Shown one piece after another: positions 52,724 through 61,477 of a stretch of 64,000 nt of DNA. Each line of letters opens with the position of its first letter. Positions within the stretch are counted from its first letter, which is position 1. The stretch spans positions 25,550 through 89,549 of the forward strand of contig JAHZGX010000019.1 of NCBI GenBank assembly GCA_019420585.1. The letters run 5' to 3'. The translations under genes were made by a program, and so were the position numbers. Under the pieces are notes generated by a model that worked only from the letters and a program-made list of their open reading frames with translations, did not search any database and was not told where the DNA came from. This stretch comes from Prevotellaceae bacterium. GTDB taxonomy: Bacteria > Bacteroidota > Bacteroidia > Bacteroidales > Bacteroidaceae.

Positions 52724-52981
52724 TTACTTAGCTCTTTCTACGATTTCTACTACTCTCCATCTCTTTGTCTTGCTCAGAGGACGAGTTTCCATAATCAGCA
52801 CGGTATCACCCTTGTGACAATCGTTCTTCTCGTCATGTGCATGGTATTTCTTCGTCTTGGCAACGAACTTACCATAAATGGGATGCTTCTCCTTGAACAT
52901 GGTAGCAACAACAATGGTCTTGTCCATCTTGTCGCTCACCACGACACCCGTTCTTGTCTTTCTTAAATTTCTAACTTCCAT
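52724..52981 (-). CDS. rpsQ: ribosomal protein S17
   Basis: S17, 85 residues with an OB fold: LRKTRTGVVVSDKMDKTIVV and KYHAHDEKNDCHKGDTVLIM. The ATG at 52981 is preferred over a TTG at 52993, which would lie almost against the rpmC stop. Confidence 0.98.
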   Translation of the reverse strand: MEVRNLRKTRTGVVVSDKMDKTIVVATMFKEKHPIYGKFVAKTKKYHAHDEKNDCHKGDTVLIMETRPLSKTKRWRVVEIVERAK

Positions 52982-52995
52982 GTCTAAGACCAATG

Positions 52996-53190
52996 TTATT
53001 TGTTAAGTTCTCTCTGACGAAGCACCGTCTTCAGACGAGCAATATTACGACGCGCAGTTCTAATCTGAGCACTGTTCTCAAGGGGAGAGACGGCATGGTT
53101 CAACAACATCTGCTTGTAGTTGGCCTGCTCAGTCTGTATGCGCTCTGCCAGTTCGGCAGTGGTCAACTCCTTAATTTCTGCTACCTTCAT
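52996..53190 (-). CDS. rpmC: ribosomal protein L29
   Basis: L29 near the exit tunnel, where it contacts trigger factor and SRP. 64 residues: MKVAEIKELTTAELAERIQT and RTARRNIARLKTVLRQRELN. It follows rplP by only 2 bases. Confidence 0.98.
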   Translation of the reverse strand: MKVAEIKELTTAELAERIQTEQANYKQMLLNHAVSPLENSAQIRTARRNIARLKTVLRQRELNK

Positions 53191-53192
53191 AA

Positions 53193-53618
53193 TTATGCGT
53201 TTTTGTCGTAATCACGTCTAACAATGAACTTCGTGGTCACAGGAAGTTTCTGTGCAGCCAATCTCAAAGCCTCCTTGGCAATATCATAAGACACGCCTTC
53301 AATCTCGAATATAATACGTCCGGGAGTGATGGGGAACACATACCCTACAGGATCACCCTTACCTTTACCCATTCGCACGTCAGCAGGCTTCTTGGTAATA
53401 GGCTTGTCCGGGAATATGCGAATCCAACTCTGTCCCTCACGCTGCATGTAACGAGTCATTGCCACACGGGCAGCCTCTATCTGACGGGCTGTAATCCAAT
53501 GCGTGTCCAAAGACTTAATGCCGAAAGAGCCGAAAGCCAACTGGTTTCCACGCATGGCGTTGCCCTTGCAACGACCTTTTTGCGGTCTTCTATATTTGGT
53601 TCTTTTTGGTTGTAACAT
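53193..53618 (-). CDS. rplP: ribosomal protein L16
   Basis: L16 helps position tRNA in the A site. 141 residues: MLQPKRTKYRRPQKGRCKGN, then WITARQIEAARVAMTRYMQR and KGKGDPVGYVFPITPGRIIF. It follows rpsC by 14 bases. Confidence 0.98.
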   Translation of the reverse strand: MLQPKRTKYRRPQKGRCKGNAMRGNQLAFGSFGIKSLDTHWITARQIEAARVAMTRYMQREGQSWIRIFPDKPITKKPADVRMGKGKGDPVGYVFPITPGRIIFEIEGVSYDIAKEALRLAAQKLPVTTKFIVRRDYDKNA

Positions 53619-53632
53619 AATAATCCGTGTTT

Positions 53633-54361
53633 TTAGCGATTATTGTTTCTCTTACGACGGAAGTTCTTACCTCCATTGTTGCCGTAATTGCGACCGCTCT
53701 CCTTCTGCTGAGCGAAATTAGGAGCCAAGTCCTTCTTGCCATATACCTCACCACGGCATATCCACACCTTTATGCCAAGGATACCCACTTTTGTCAAAGC
53801 CTCAGCCTGGCAATAGTCAATATCGGCACGAAGTGTATGCAATGGAGTACGACCTTCCTTAAACATCTCTGAACGTGCGATTTCAGCACCATTCAAACGG
53901 CCGCTAATGAGAACTTTGATGCCCTCTGCACCAGCACGCATTGTATTGGCCACAGCCATCTTAATGGCACGGCGATAGGCTATCTTGCCCTCAACTTGCC
54001 TTGCGATGTTGTTTGCGACAATCACTGCGTCCAACTCAGGCTTCTTCACCTCATAGATGTTAATCTGAACATCCTTCTCTGTGAGTTTCTTCAACTCCTC
54101 CTTAAGGTTATCAACCTTTTCGCCACCCTTTCCGATGATAAGACCCGGACGAGCCGTACAAACAGTGATAGTTACCATTCTGAGGGTACGCTCAATAACG
54201 ATTCTTGAGATGCTGGCATCACCAAGACGAGCGTTCAAGTACTTACGAATCTTACTATCCTCAAGGATTGCGTCACCGAAGTTCCTGCCACCATACCAAT
54301 TGGAATCCCAACCACGAACGATGCCCAGACGGTTACTTATAGGATTTACTTTCTGTCCCAT
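53633..54361 (-). CDS. rpsC: ribosomal protein S3
   Basis: S3 at the mRNA entry site, 242 residues. A KH domain is visible (CTARPGLIIGKGGEKVDNLK) and the second domain ISGRLNGAEIARSEMFKEGR. The C-terminus ends in a basic, asparagine-rich tail (GRNYGNNGGKNFRRKRNNNR). It follows rplV by 12 bases. Confidence 0.98.
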   Translation of the reverse strand: MGQKVNPISNRLGIVRGWDSNWYGGRNFGDAILEDSKIRKYLNARLGDASISRIVIERTLRMVTITVCTARPGLIIGKGGEKVDNLKEELKKLTEKDVQINIYEVKKPELDAVIVANNIARQVEGKIAYRRAIKMAVANTMRAGAEGIKVLISGRLNGAEIARSEMFKEGRTPLHTLRADIDYCQAEALTKVGILGIKVWICRGEVYGKKDLAPNFAQQKESGRNYGNNGGKNFRRKRNNNR

Positions 54362-54373
54362 ACTCTTCTAATC

Positions 54374-54769
54374 TTAATCTTTCTTAGTGTCGACGAACAA
54401 AGTCACGTGATTTGAACGCTTGCGGATTCTGTAACCACGACCCTGTGGGGCAGGTCTCATACGCTTAAGAGTTGTACCCTCATCCACGAAAATCTTTGTG
54501 ATGTAAAGTTCACCATTCTCAGCCTTACGCTCATGCTTCTGCTCCCAGTTTGCAATGGCAGAACGGAGGAGTTTCTCCACGTCTGCGCTTGCAGCCTTCA
54601 CACAGAACTTCAGCGTACCGAGTGCCCTGTTCACCTCCATACCGCGAACCAAGTCAACCACATATCTCATCTTGCGGGGAGAAGAAGGCACGTTCCGCAA
54701 TTTTGCGAAACTTACATCCTTGCGTGCTTCCTTTCTACTGTCGGCAGCTAATCTTTTTCTCTTTCCCAT
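54374..54769 (-). CDS. rplV: ribosomal protein L22
   Basis: L22 lines the exit tunnel. 131 residues with an N-terminal basic segment (KRKRLAADSRKEARKDVSFA) and the core VPSSPRKMRYVVDLVRGMEV, and the hairpin region TLKRMRPAPQGRGYRIRKRS. It follows rpsS by 36 bases. Confidence 0.98.
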   Translation of the reverse strand: MGKRKRLAADSRKEARKDVSFAKLRNVPSSPRKMRYVVDLVRGMEVNRALGTLKFCVKAASADVEKLLRSAIANWEQKHERKAENGELYITKIFVDEGTTLKRMRPAPQGRGYRIRKRSNHVTLFVDTKKD

Positions 54770-54805
54770 TATATTATTACTCTTATTTTAACGACTGACG
54801 CCTGA

Positions 54806-55075
54806 TTACTTCTTCTTGTTACCGGCATGGCCTCCGAACTTACGCGTGGGAGCAAACTCACCCAACTTGTGTCCTACCATATTCTCAGTAACGTAAACAG
54901 GAATGAACTTATTTCCGTTATGAACGGCTACCGTATGTCCCACGAAATCGGGAGAAATCATAGAAGCACGAGACCACGTCTTTACAACGTTCTTCTTACC
55001 ACTCTCATTCATGGCGAGAATTCTCTTCTCGAGTTTAACCTCTATATACGGACCTTTCTTCAATGAACGACTCAT
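54806..55075 (-). CDS. rpsS: ribosomal protein S19
   Basis: S19 of the 30S head, 89 residues: MSRSLKKGPYIEVKLEKRIL, VKTWSRASMISPDFVGHTVA and GHKLGEFAPTRKFGGHAGNK. It follows rplB by 23 bases. Confidence 0.98.
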   Translation of the reverse strand: MSRSLKKGPYIEVKLEKRILAMNESGKKNVVKTWSRASMISPDFVGHTVAVHNGNKFIPVYVTENMVGHKLGEFAPTRKFGGHAGNKKK

Positions 55076-55098
55076 ACTTGCTCTAACTGACTTTAAGG

Positions 55099-55923
55099 TT
55101 ACTTATTGCATCTTTCGATAATATACTTGTTGGACTGCTTCTTAGGAGCACGAGTCTTAAGGCCCTTTGCGTACAAGCCCTTACGTGAACGAGGATGTCC
55201 ACCAGACTGACGTCCTTCACCACCGCCCATGGGATGGTCATGCGGATTCATGACAACACCACGGTTGTGAGGACGACGACCCAACCAACGAGAACGACCG
55301 GCCTTACCGGAACTCTCAAGAGCATGATCAGAATTGCCCACGCTACCCACAGTAGCCTTGCAGGCACTGAGAATCTGGCGAGTCTCGCCAGAAGGCAACT
55401 TAATCACGCAGTAACGACCCTCACGGGAAGTAAGCTGAGCAAAGTTACCAGCGGAACGAACAAGGAGCGCGCCCTGGCCGGGACGGAGCTCAATGTTATG
55501 GATTACTGTACCCACTGGAATGTTCTGCAGAGGCAGAGCATTACCTACTTCGGGAGCAGCGTCAGGACCGCTCATCACAGTGGTCCCCACCTTCAATCCG
55601 TTGGGAGCAATAATATAACGTTTTTCGCCATCTGCGTAGAACAAAAGAGCAATACGAGCCGAACGGTTCGGATCATACTCAATTGTCTTAACCACAGCAG
55701 GCACACCATCCTTCTCACGTCGGAAATCCACAAAACGGAATTTGCGCTTGTGACCTCCACCGATATAGCGCACTGTCATTTTTCCGGTATGGTTACGACC
55801 ACCCGTAGAGCGCTTACCGTAAACGAGAGACTTCTCAGGTACCGATGCAGTAATCTCTTCGAAGGTACCTATAATCTTGTGTCTTTGACCCGGAGTTGTG
55901 GGCTTAAATTTACGTACTGCCAT
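55099..55923 (-). CDS. rplB: ribosomal protein L2
   Basis: L2 is needed for peptidyl transferase centre structure and subunit joining. 274 residues: TPGQRHKIIGTFEEITASVP, and the C-terminal RGVVMNPHDHPMGGGEGRQS that holds the conserved histidine. It follows rplW by 7 bases. Confidence 0.98.
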   Translation of the reverse strand: MAVRKFKPTTPGQRHKIIGTFEEITASVPEKSLVYGKRSTGGRNHTGKMTVRYIGGGHKRKFRFVDFRREKDGVPAVVKTIEYDPNRSARIALLFYADGEKRYIIAPNGLKVGTTVMSGPDAAPEVGNALPLQNIPVGTVIHNIELRPGQGALLVRSAGNFAQLTSREGRYCVIKLPSGETRQILSACKATVGSVGNSDHALESSGKAGRSRWLGRRPHNRGVVMNPHDHPMGGGEGRQSGGHPRSRKGLYAKGLKTRAPKKQSNKYIIERCNK

Positions 55924-55930
55924 CTTTTAT

Positions 55931-56221
55931 TTAAATATTGCTATAGAAATCGATAACATCGCCTTCCTTGAGAGTCACAATGGCTTTCTTGAAAGCGTTG
56001 GTACGGCCTTTAATCAGGCCAGAGCGCGTATAGCGGCTTTTGTTCTTGCCAGCATAAACACAAGTGTTCACAGCGGTAACGGTTACATTGTACTGAGCCT
56101 CCACTTCCTTCTTGATTTCAATCTTATTGGCATCAGGACGCACAATGAAGCCGAACTTGTTCTGCTTCTCTGTCATTGCGGTCATCTTTTCAGTGACCAG
56201 CGGCTTTATGATATATCCCAT
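55931..56221 (-). CDS. rplW: ribosomal protein L23
   Basis: L23 at the exit tunnel, docking site for trigger factor and SRP. 96 residues: MGYIIKPLVTEKMTAMTEKQ, NKFGFIVRPDANKIEIKKEV. It follows rplD by 17 bases. Confidence 0.98.
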   Translation of the reverse strand: MGYIIKPLVTEKMTAMTEKQNKFGFIVRPDANKIEIKKEVEAQYNVTVTAVNTCVYAGKNKSRYTRSGLIKGRTNAFKKAIVTLKEGDVIDFYSNI

Positions 56222-56238
56222 AATGTTGTTTCGACTCT

Positions 56239-56868
56239 TTATTTATCCAAATTACCGTCAACCACACTAAGCGCACCCTCTGCCATAACCAGCACATCAG
56301 CATTGAGCACCTTGTAGGTGTTCAGTGCAGCAGCAGGTATAACATTGATACGCTCTATGTTACGAGCAGACAAATTTACAAACTTATTGTTACTTGGCAT
56401 AACGAAAAGCACTTTCTTGCCAGCAACTTTAAGATTATTTAAGACTTCAACCATGGATTTTGTCTTCGGAGCCTCAAAAGTGAAGTCCTCAACAACCATG
56501 ATTGCATTCTCCTGCGCCTTGTAAGAAAGGGCAGACTTACGTGCCAATACACGTACTTTCTTGTTCAACTTGAAGCCATAATCGCGAGGCTTAGGACCAA
56601 ACACACGGCCGCCACCTACCAGCACAGGTGAATTGATGTCACCACGGCGAGCACCGCCACCACCTTTCTGACGTCCCAACTTTCGTGTAGAACCACTGAC
56701 CTCGCTTCTTTCCTTAGATTTGGCTGTGCCCTGACGCTGGTTGGCCAGCAGCAATTTCACATCCAAATAGATAGCGTGGTCGTTGGGGGTAATGCCATAA
56801 ACGGCTTCGTTCAGAGAGACCTTACGACCAGTCTCCTGACCCTTTATATTCAATACACTAACTTCCAT
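56239..56868 (-). CDS. rplD: ribosomal protein L4
   Basis: L4, whose loop lines the exit tunnel and which in some bacteria controls the S10 operon. 209 residues with the tunnel loop GSTRKLGRQKGGGGARRGDI and RARKSAL-like LARKSALSYKAQ. Its ATG shares one base with the rplC stop (TAATG). Confidence 0.98.
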   Translation of the reverse strand: MEVSVLNIKGQETGRKVSLNEAVYGITPNDHAIYLDVKLLLANQRQGTAKSKERSEVSGSTRKLGRQKGGGGARRGDINSPVLVGGGRVFGPKPRDYGFKLNKKVRVLARKSALSYKAQENAIMVVEDFTFEAPKTKSMVEVLNNLKVAGKKVLFVMPSNNKFVNLSARNIERINVIPAAALNTYKVLNADVLVMAEGALSVVDGNLDK

Positions 56869-57485
56869 TATTTGATAACGCTTACGATTGAACCTTTGTA
56901 ACCGGGAACACTGCCCTTGATAAGAAGAAGGTTGTGCTCGGGAATCACCTTTAACACTTGCAGATTGTGTGTAGTCACACGGTCGCAGCCCATATGTCCA
57001 CCCATGCGCATGCCCTTGAACACCTTTGCGGGGTAAGAGCAGGCACCGATTGAACCCGGCTTACGCAGACGGTCATCCTGGCCATGAGTGCTCTGGCCAA
57101 CACCGCCGAAACCGTGACGCTTCACTACGCCCTGGAAACCGCGGCCTTTGGAAGTAGCAATAACATCTACATACGCAGTGTTCTCAAAGATGTCAACCGT
57201 AACGGTATCACCCAGATTCAGTTCCTGCGCAAAACCTGTGAACTCGGCCAAGTGTCTCTTGGGTGTCACACCAGCCTTGGCGAAGTGACCCTTAAGAGGA
57301 GCAGTAACGTTCTTCTCCTTAGCGTCTTCAAAACCGAGTTGGATAGCATTGTAGCCATCCTTCTCTACGCTCTTCACCTGAGTGACAACACAAGGACCCA
57401 ATTCGATAACAGTGCATGGTACATTCTTACCCTCGGCACTGAAAACGGAAGTCATTCCGATTTTCTTTCCTAATAATCCTGGCAT
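56868..57485 (-). CDS. rplC: ribosomal protein L3
   Basis: L3 near the peptidyl transferase centre. 205 residues: MPGLLGKKIGMTSVFSAEGK and the extension FQGVVKRHGFGGVGQSTHGQ. The conserved Gln for methylation context is kept. It follows rpsJ by 31 bases. Confidence 0.98.
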   Translation of the reverse strand: MPGLLGKKIGMTSVFSAEGKNVPCTVIELGPCVVTQVKSVEKDGYNAIQLGFEDAKEKNVTAPLKGHFAKAGVTPKRHLAEFTGFAQELNLGDTVTVDIFENTAYVDVIATSKGRGFQGVVKRHGFGGVGQSTHGQDDRLRKPGSIGACSYPAKVFKGMRMGGHMGCDRVTTHNLQVLKVIPEHNLLLIKGSVPGYKGSIVSVIK

Positions 57486-57516
57486 TTCTCTTATTGTTAA
57501 TTAAACCACTTGAATA

Positions 57517-57822
57517 TTACACCTTAATCTCCACTTCCACGCCGCTGGGCAACTCCAGTTTCATCAATGCGTCCACAGTCTTCTCAGTTGAACTGTAGAT
57601 GTCAATGAGGCGCTTGTAAGAGTTCAACTCAAACTGCTCACGGCTCTTCTTGTTTACGAAAGTTGAGCGGTTTACCGTGAAGATTCTCTTGCGTGTAGGC
57701 AGAGGAATAGGACCGCTGACAATTGCGCCCGTCAATTTCACTGTCTTCACGATTTTCTCTGCTGATTTGTCCACCAAGTTGTGGTCATAGGATTTCAGCT
57801 TAATCCTGATTTTCTGACTCAT
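57517..57822 (-). CDS. rpsJ: ribosomal protein S10
   Basis: S10, also the NusE antitermination factor. 101 residues: MSQKIRIKLKSYDHNLVDKS, GPIPLPTRKRIFTVNRSTFV and the NusB-facing region. A 90-base gap with a strong hairpin separates it from fusA. Confidence 0.98.
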   Translation of the reverse strand: MSQKIRIKLKSYDHNLVDKSAEKIVKTVKLTGAIVSGPIPLPTRKRIFTVNRSTFVNKKSREQFELNSYKRLIDIYSSTEKTVDALMKLELPSGVEVEIKV

Positions 57823-57851
57823 TTTGTATGTTTACAGTCTAAATGATTGTT

Positions 57852-57902
57852 AAGGAGAGGGATGCCCGTAAAGAGTCATTCGCTTACCGACTCCCTCTCC
57901 TT
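57852..57902 (-). terminator. hairpin between fusA and rpsJ
   Basis: AAGGAGAGGGA (57852-57862) pairs perfectly with TCCCTCTCCTT (57892-57902) over 29 bases, between the str-type and S10-type parts of the operon. On the minus strand there is no long U run afterwards (TTAACAATC). It may act as a partial terminator or RNA processing site. Confidence 0.65.
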
Positions 57903-57912
57903 ATTTATTTTA

Positions 57913-60030
57913 TTATACCAAATCTACGCGACCCTTCATCTCCTCAAGCACGGTCTTGGCAATGCTTGAACTTACAGGAGCATGGTGATCATAGGTCATA
58001 GAACTTGTAGCACGGCCCGAAGTAATGGTACGCAACGCGGTCACATAGCCAAACATCTCCGACAGGGGAACCATGGCCTTAACCAAGCGTGCGCCCGTAC
58101 GAGTGGTATCCATGCCTTCAACCTGGCCACGGCGCTTATTCAAGTCACCAATCACGTCACCCATGTTCTCCTCAGGAGTAACAACTTCCAAGCGCATGAT
58201 AGGTTCCATCAGCACAGGCTTAGCCTTGGCACAGCATGCCTTATAAGCCATTTGGGCAGCCAGTTCGAAGGACAACTGGTCAGAGTCAACAGGATGGAAA
58301 CTACCGTCCAGCAACTCAACTTTCAGGCTATCCATGGGGAATCCGCCCAGTATACCATTCTTCATGGCGTTCTCAAAGCCCTTCTGCACAGAGGGAATGA
58401 ACTCCTTGGGAATGTTACCACCAGTCACCTTGTTGAGGAACTGAAGGCCACCCTCCTTGTAATCCTCGTCTACGGGACCAAGGTTTACAATGATGTCGGC
58501 AAACTTACCACGGCCACCAGACTGCTTCTTGTACACCTCACGGTGGTTCACAGTTGTGGTCACCGCCTCCTTATAGTTCACCTGAGGCTTACCCTGGTTA
58601 CACTCAACCTTGAACTCACGCTTCAAGCGGTCGATGATGATATCCAAGTGAAGCTCACCCATGCCAGAAATCACGGTTTGGCCACTCTGCTCATCCGTGC
58701 GCACAGTGAAGGTAGGATCCTCCTCTGCCAATTTGGCGAGTCCGTTGCTCAACTTATCCAAGTCCTTCTGTGTCTTGGGCTCCACGGCGATACCAATCAC
58801 GGGATCGGGGAAATCCATTGACTCCAGAACGATGGGTGCATCCTCATCAGCCAGCGTGTCACCGGTGTGGATATCCTTGAAGCCTACACCTGCACCAATA
58901 TCACCTGCGCTGATTAGATCAACAGGGTTCTGATGGTTAGAGTGCATCTGGAACAAACGGCTTACGCGCTCCTTCTTGCCCGAACGTACATTATATATAT
59001 ATGAGCCGGACTCCACCTTACCAGAGTAAACGCGGAAGAAGGTCAGACGACCCATGTATGGGTCGGTAGCAATCTTAAACACCAAGGCGGCAGTCTTCTC
59101 ATCCTCGCTGGGCTTGCGGTCCTCCTCCTCGTCTGTATCGGGGTTCTTACCAACAATATTGGGAGTATCCAAAGGAGAAGGCAAGAACATGCACACGTAG
59201 TCAAGCAACGTCTGCACACCCTTGTTCTTGAATGAAGAACCACAAGTCATGGGCACGATGTCCAACGACAAAGTACCTTTACGAACAGCCGCAACAATTT
59301 CCTCATTGGTGATTGAGTCGGGATCCTCGAAATACTTCTCCATCAAAGACTCATCCTGCTCGGCAGCCTGCTCCACCAGTTTTGCGCGCCATTCATCGCA
59401 CTCATCCTTCAAGTCTGCGGGGATGTCATCCACCTCATAGTCAGCACCCATAGTCTCATCGTGCCACAGGATAGCCTTCATGCGGATCAAGTCTACGATG
59501 CCCTTGAAATTCTCCTCAGCCCCGATGGGTACAGCCAACACGACAGGATTTGCACCCAAGACATCCTTCATCTGGCGAACCACCTCAAAGAAGTCTGCGC
59601 CAGAACGGTCCATCTTGTTCACGTACCCGATACGGGGTACATTGTACTTGTCAGCCTGACGCCACACAGTCTCAGACTGGGGCTCCACGCCACCCACTGC
59701 ACAATAAGTGGCCACGGCACCGTCCAGCACACGCAATGAACGCTCCACCTCGGCGGTGAAATCCACGTGTCCCGGAGTGTCAATCAGATTAAACTTGTAC
59801 TTGCTGCCATTATAAGTCCAGTAAGCCGTTGTAGCAGCGGAGGTAATGGTAATACCACGCTCCTGCTCCTGCTCCATCCAGTCCATGGTGGCTGCGCCCT
59901 CATGCACCTCTCCGATTTTATGAGTCTTTCCCGTATAGAAAAGAATACGCTCCGACGTGGTTGTCTTACCGGCGTCAATATGCGCCATAATGCCGAAGTT
60001 ACGGGTCAAATGAAGATCTTGCTTTGCCAT
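57913..60030 (-). CDS. fusA: elongation factor G
   Basis: EF-G drives translocation with GTP. The 705-residue protein has GTPase motifs NFGIMAHIDAGKTTTSERIL (P-loop), DTPGHVDF and NKMDRSGADF, followed by domains II-V, with the domain IV loop near GSFHPVDSDQLSFELAAQMA and the C-terminal RTITSGRATSSMTYDHHAPV. Complete. It follows rpsG by 19 bases. No tuf gene follows, unlike the enterobacterial str operon. Confidence 0.98.
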   Translation of the reverse strand: MAKQDLHLTRNFGIMAHIDAGKTTTSERILFYTGKTHKIGEVHEGAATMDWMEQEQERGITITSAATTAYWTYNGSKYKFNLIDTPGHVDFTAEVERSLRVLDGAVATYCAVGGVEPQSETVWRQADKYNVPRIGYVNKMDRSGADFFEVVRQMKDVLGANPVVLAVPIGAEENFKGIVDLIRMKAILWHDETMGADYEVDDIPADLKDECDEWRAKLVEQAAEQDESLMEKYFEDPDSITNEEIVAAVRKGTLSLDIVPMTCGSSFKNKGVQTLLDYVCMFLPSPLDTPNIVGKNPDTDEEEDRKPSEDEKTAALVFKIATDPYMGRLTFFRVYSGKVESGSYIYNVRSGKKERVSRLFQMHSNHQNPVDLISAGDIGAGVGFKDIHTGDTLADEDAPIVLESMDFPDPVIGIAVEPKTQKDLDKLSNGLAKLAEEDPTFTVRTDEQSGQTVISGMGELHLDIIIDRLKREFKVECNQGKPQVNYKEAVTTTVNHREVYKKQSGGRGKFADIIVNLGPVDEDYKEGGLQFLNKVTGGNIPKEFIPSVQKGFENAMKNGILGGFPMDSLKVELLDGSFHPVDSDQLSFELAAQMAYKACCAKAKPVLMEPIMRLEVVTPEENMGDVIGDLNKRRGQVEGMDTTRTGARLVKAMVPLSEMFGYVTALRTITSGRATSSMTYDHHAPVSSSIAKTVLEEMKGRVDLV

Positions 60031-60049
60031 TGTATGAACTTATATGAGA

Positions 60050-60526
60050 TTAGAAACGGAAGTGTGCGAACGCACGGTTAGCCTCAGCCATACGGTGCAT
60101 GTCCTCTTTACGCTTGTATGCCCCACCCTGCTCGTTGTATGCATCCATAATCTCTGCAGCCAACTTGTCGGCCATGGTCTTGCCACCACGCTTGCGAGCG
60201 AAGGCAATCATGTTCTTCATGGAAACGCTCTCCTTACGGTCAGGACGGATTTCTGTGGGAACCTGGAAAGTGGCACCACCGATACGGCGGCTCTTCACCT
60301 CCACCTGAGGAGTAATCTTGTCCAATGCTTCCTTCCAGATTGTCAGCGAATCCTTCTCCTCGCTGGCCATCTTGTTCTTCACAATCTCCAGAGCACCATA
60401 GAAAATCTCATAAGAGATGCTCTTCTTACCATCATACATCAGATGGTTCACGAACTTGGATACCTTCACGTCTCCGTAAACGGGATCGGGAAGCACCACA
60501 CGCTTCTTTGGTTTTGCTTTACGCAT
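60050..60526 (-). CDS. rpsG: ribosomal protein S7
   Basis: S7 starts assembly of the 30S head. 158 residues from ATG 60526: MRKAKPKKRVVLPDPVYGDV, VNHLMYDGKKSISYEIFYGA and KRKEDMHRMAEANRAFAHFR. An in-frame ATG at 60583 would add 19 residues without family match. The 129-base gap from rpsL contains a possible extra promoter. Confidence 0.98.
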   Translation of the reverse strand: MRKAKPKKRVVLPDPVYGDVKVSKFVNHLMYDGKKSISYEIFYGALEIVKNKMASEEKDSLTIWKEALDKITPQVEVKSRRIGGATFQVPTEIRPDRKESVSMKNMIAFARKRGGKTMADKLAAEIMDAYNEQGGAYKRKEDMHRMAEANRAFAHFRF

Positions 60527-60619
60527 TTCTTGATTTGTTTTTGTGTTCAGGGCTGCATTCTCGCGTTCTTCAACCATCCCCACCGGGCGGTTTACTCAAC
60601 CTACTCTACAAGCCAAAAA

Positions 60620-60627
60620 CAAAGTTA
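60620..60627 (-). promoter_or_regulatory. possible internal -7 box before rpsG
   Basis: TAACTTTG on the minus strand within the rpsL-rpsG gap, 93 bases before the rpsG ATG. No TTTG is found at the proper distance upstream. Confidence 0.3.
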
Positions 60628-60655
60628 AAAGTTTCTTTTCTTTCCTTACCGGCCA

Positions 60656-61039
60656 TTATTTCTTGCCAGCCTTAGGACGCTTGGCACCGTACTTGCTGCG
60701 GCGCTGTGTTCTGTTAGCCACGCCTGCGGTATCCAAGGTGCCGCGAACGATGTGGTAACGCACACCGGGCAGATCCTTCACACGACCGCCACGCACCAGC
60801 ACAATGCTGTGCTCCTGCAGGTTGTGTCCTTCTCCAGGAATGTAACTGTTGACTTCCTTGGAGTTAGTCAGACGTACACGCGCGACTTTTCTCATCGCAG
60901 AATTAGGCTTCTTGGGTGTAGTGGTGTACACACGTACGCAAACGCCGCGACGCTGAGGGCAGTTGTCCAAAGCGGGGCTCTTGCTCTTGTCCACCAATAC
61001 AGTACGGCCTTTTCTCACCAATTGCTGAATTGTAGGCAT
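60656..61039 (-). CDS. rpsL: ribosomal protein S12
   Basis: S12 is in the decoding centre. 127 residues with YTTTPKKPNSAMRKVARVRL and GEGHNLQEHSIVLVRGGRVK, PGVRYHIVRGTLDTAGVANR. The residues where streptomycin resistance arises carry the wild-type lysines (PKKPNS; GGRVKDLPG). It is the first gene of the operon. Confidence 0.98.
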   Translation of the reverse strand: MPTIQQLVRKGRTVLVDKSKSPALDNCPQRRGVCVRVYTTTPKKPNSAMRKVARVRLTNSKEVNSYIPGEGHNLQEHSIVLVRGGRVKDLPGVRYHIVRGTLDTAGVANRTQRRSKYGAKRPKAGKK

Positions 61040-61120
61040 TTTGTTTTGTTTTATTTATTATTATTGATATTATAGTCTATAATTTGCTCACAAACGGGTA
61101 TAGTATGCCCATTCGGGGTG

Positions 61121-61128
61121 CAAAGGTA
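61121..61128 (-). promoter_or_regulatory. -7 box of the ribosomal protein operon
   Basis: TACCTTTG on the minus strand, 81 bases upstream of rpsL. The leader has two small hairpins (GGGTATAGTATGCCC at 61097-61111 and ATTATAGTCTATAAT at 61070-61084) that could be control sites. A -33 TTTG is not seen at the right distance. The rest of 61129-61410 holds nothing I recognise. Confidence 0.5.
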
Positions 61129-61410
61129 CTAATTTTCCGCATTTATCCGTATATATTTCACATGAAAATTGTTGTTTCTCAGAGAAATTTGTGTATTCAT
61201 GTACAATTATGCTTCACGTTCATACCTAAGGTACCTAAAAACAGATTTACCAAGAAGACAAACGGCACAGTGCAGTTACTCATTATATATATTATGCGCG
61301 TGCGTGCGCGCGTATGATTATGCAATGCTGCACTACTTCATTGGCAAAGTAAATACTACTGCTTCAAATCACCTATCCCTTTAACGGAGGGTAGCATCAC
61401 ACAAGACATA

Positions 61411-61461
61411 AGAACAGCGGCACCCCAAAAACCTAGGATAATGCTTTGGGGGTGCCGTTCT
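61411..61461 (-). terminator. hairpin after the GH127 gene
   Basis: AGAACAGCGGCACCCCAAA (61411-61429) pairs with TTTGGGGGTGCCGTTCT (61445-61461) with small bulges. It lies 17 bases past the GH127 stop. Its core (GGCACCCCAAA) resembles the terminator at 32153-32188. No U run follows on the minus strand. Confidence 0.7.
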
Positions 61462-61477
61462 ACACAAAGAGGGAATC

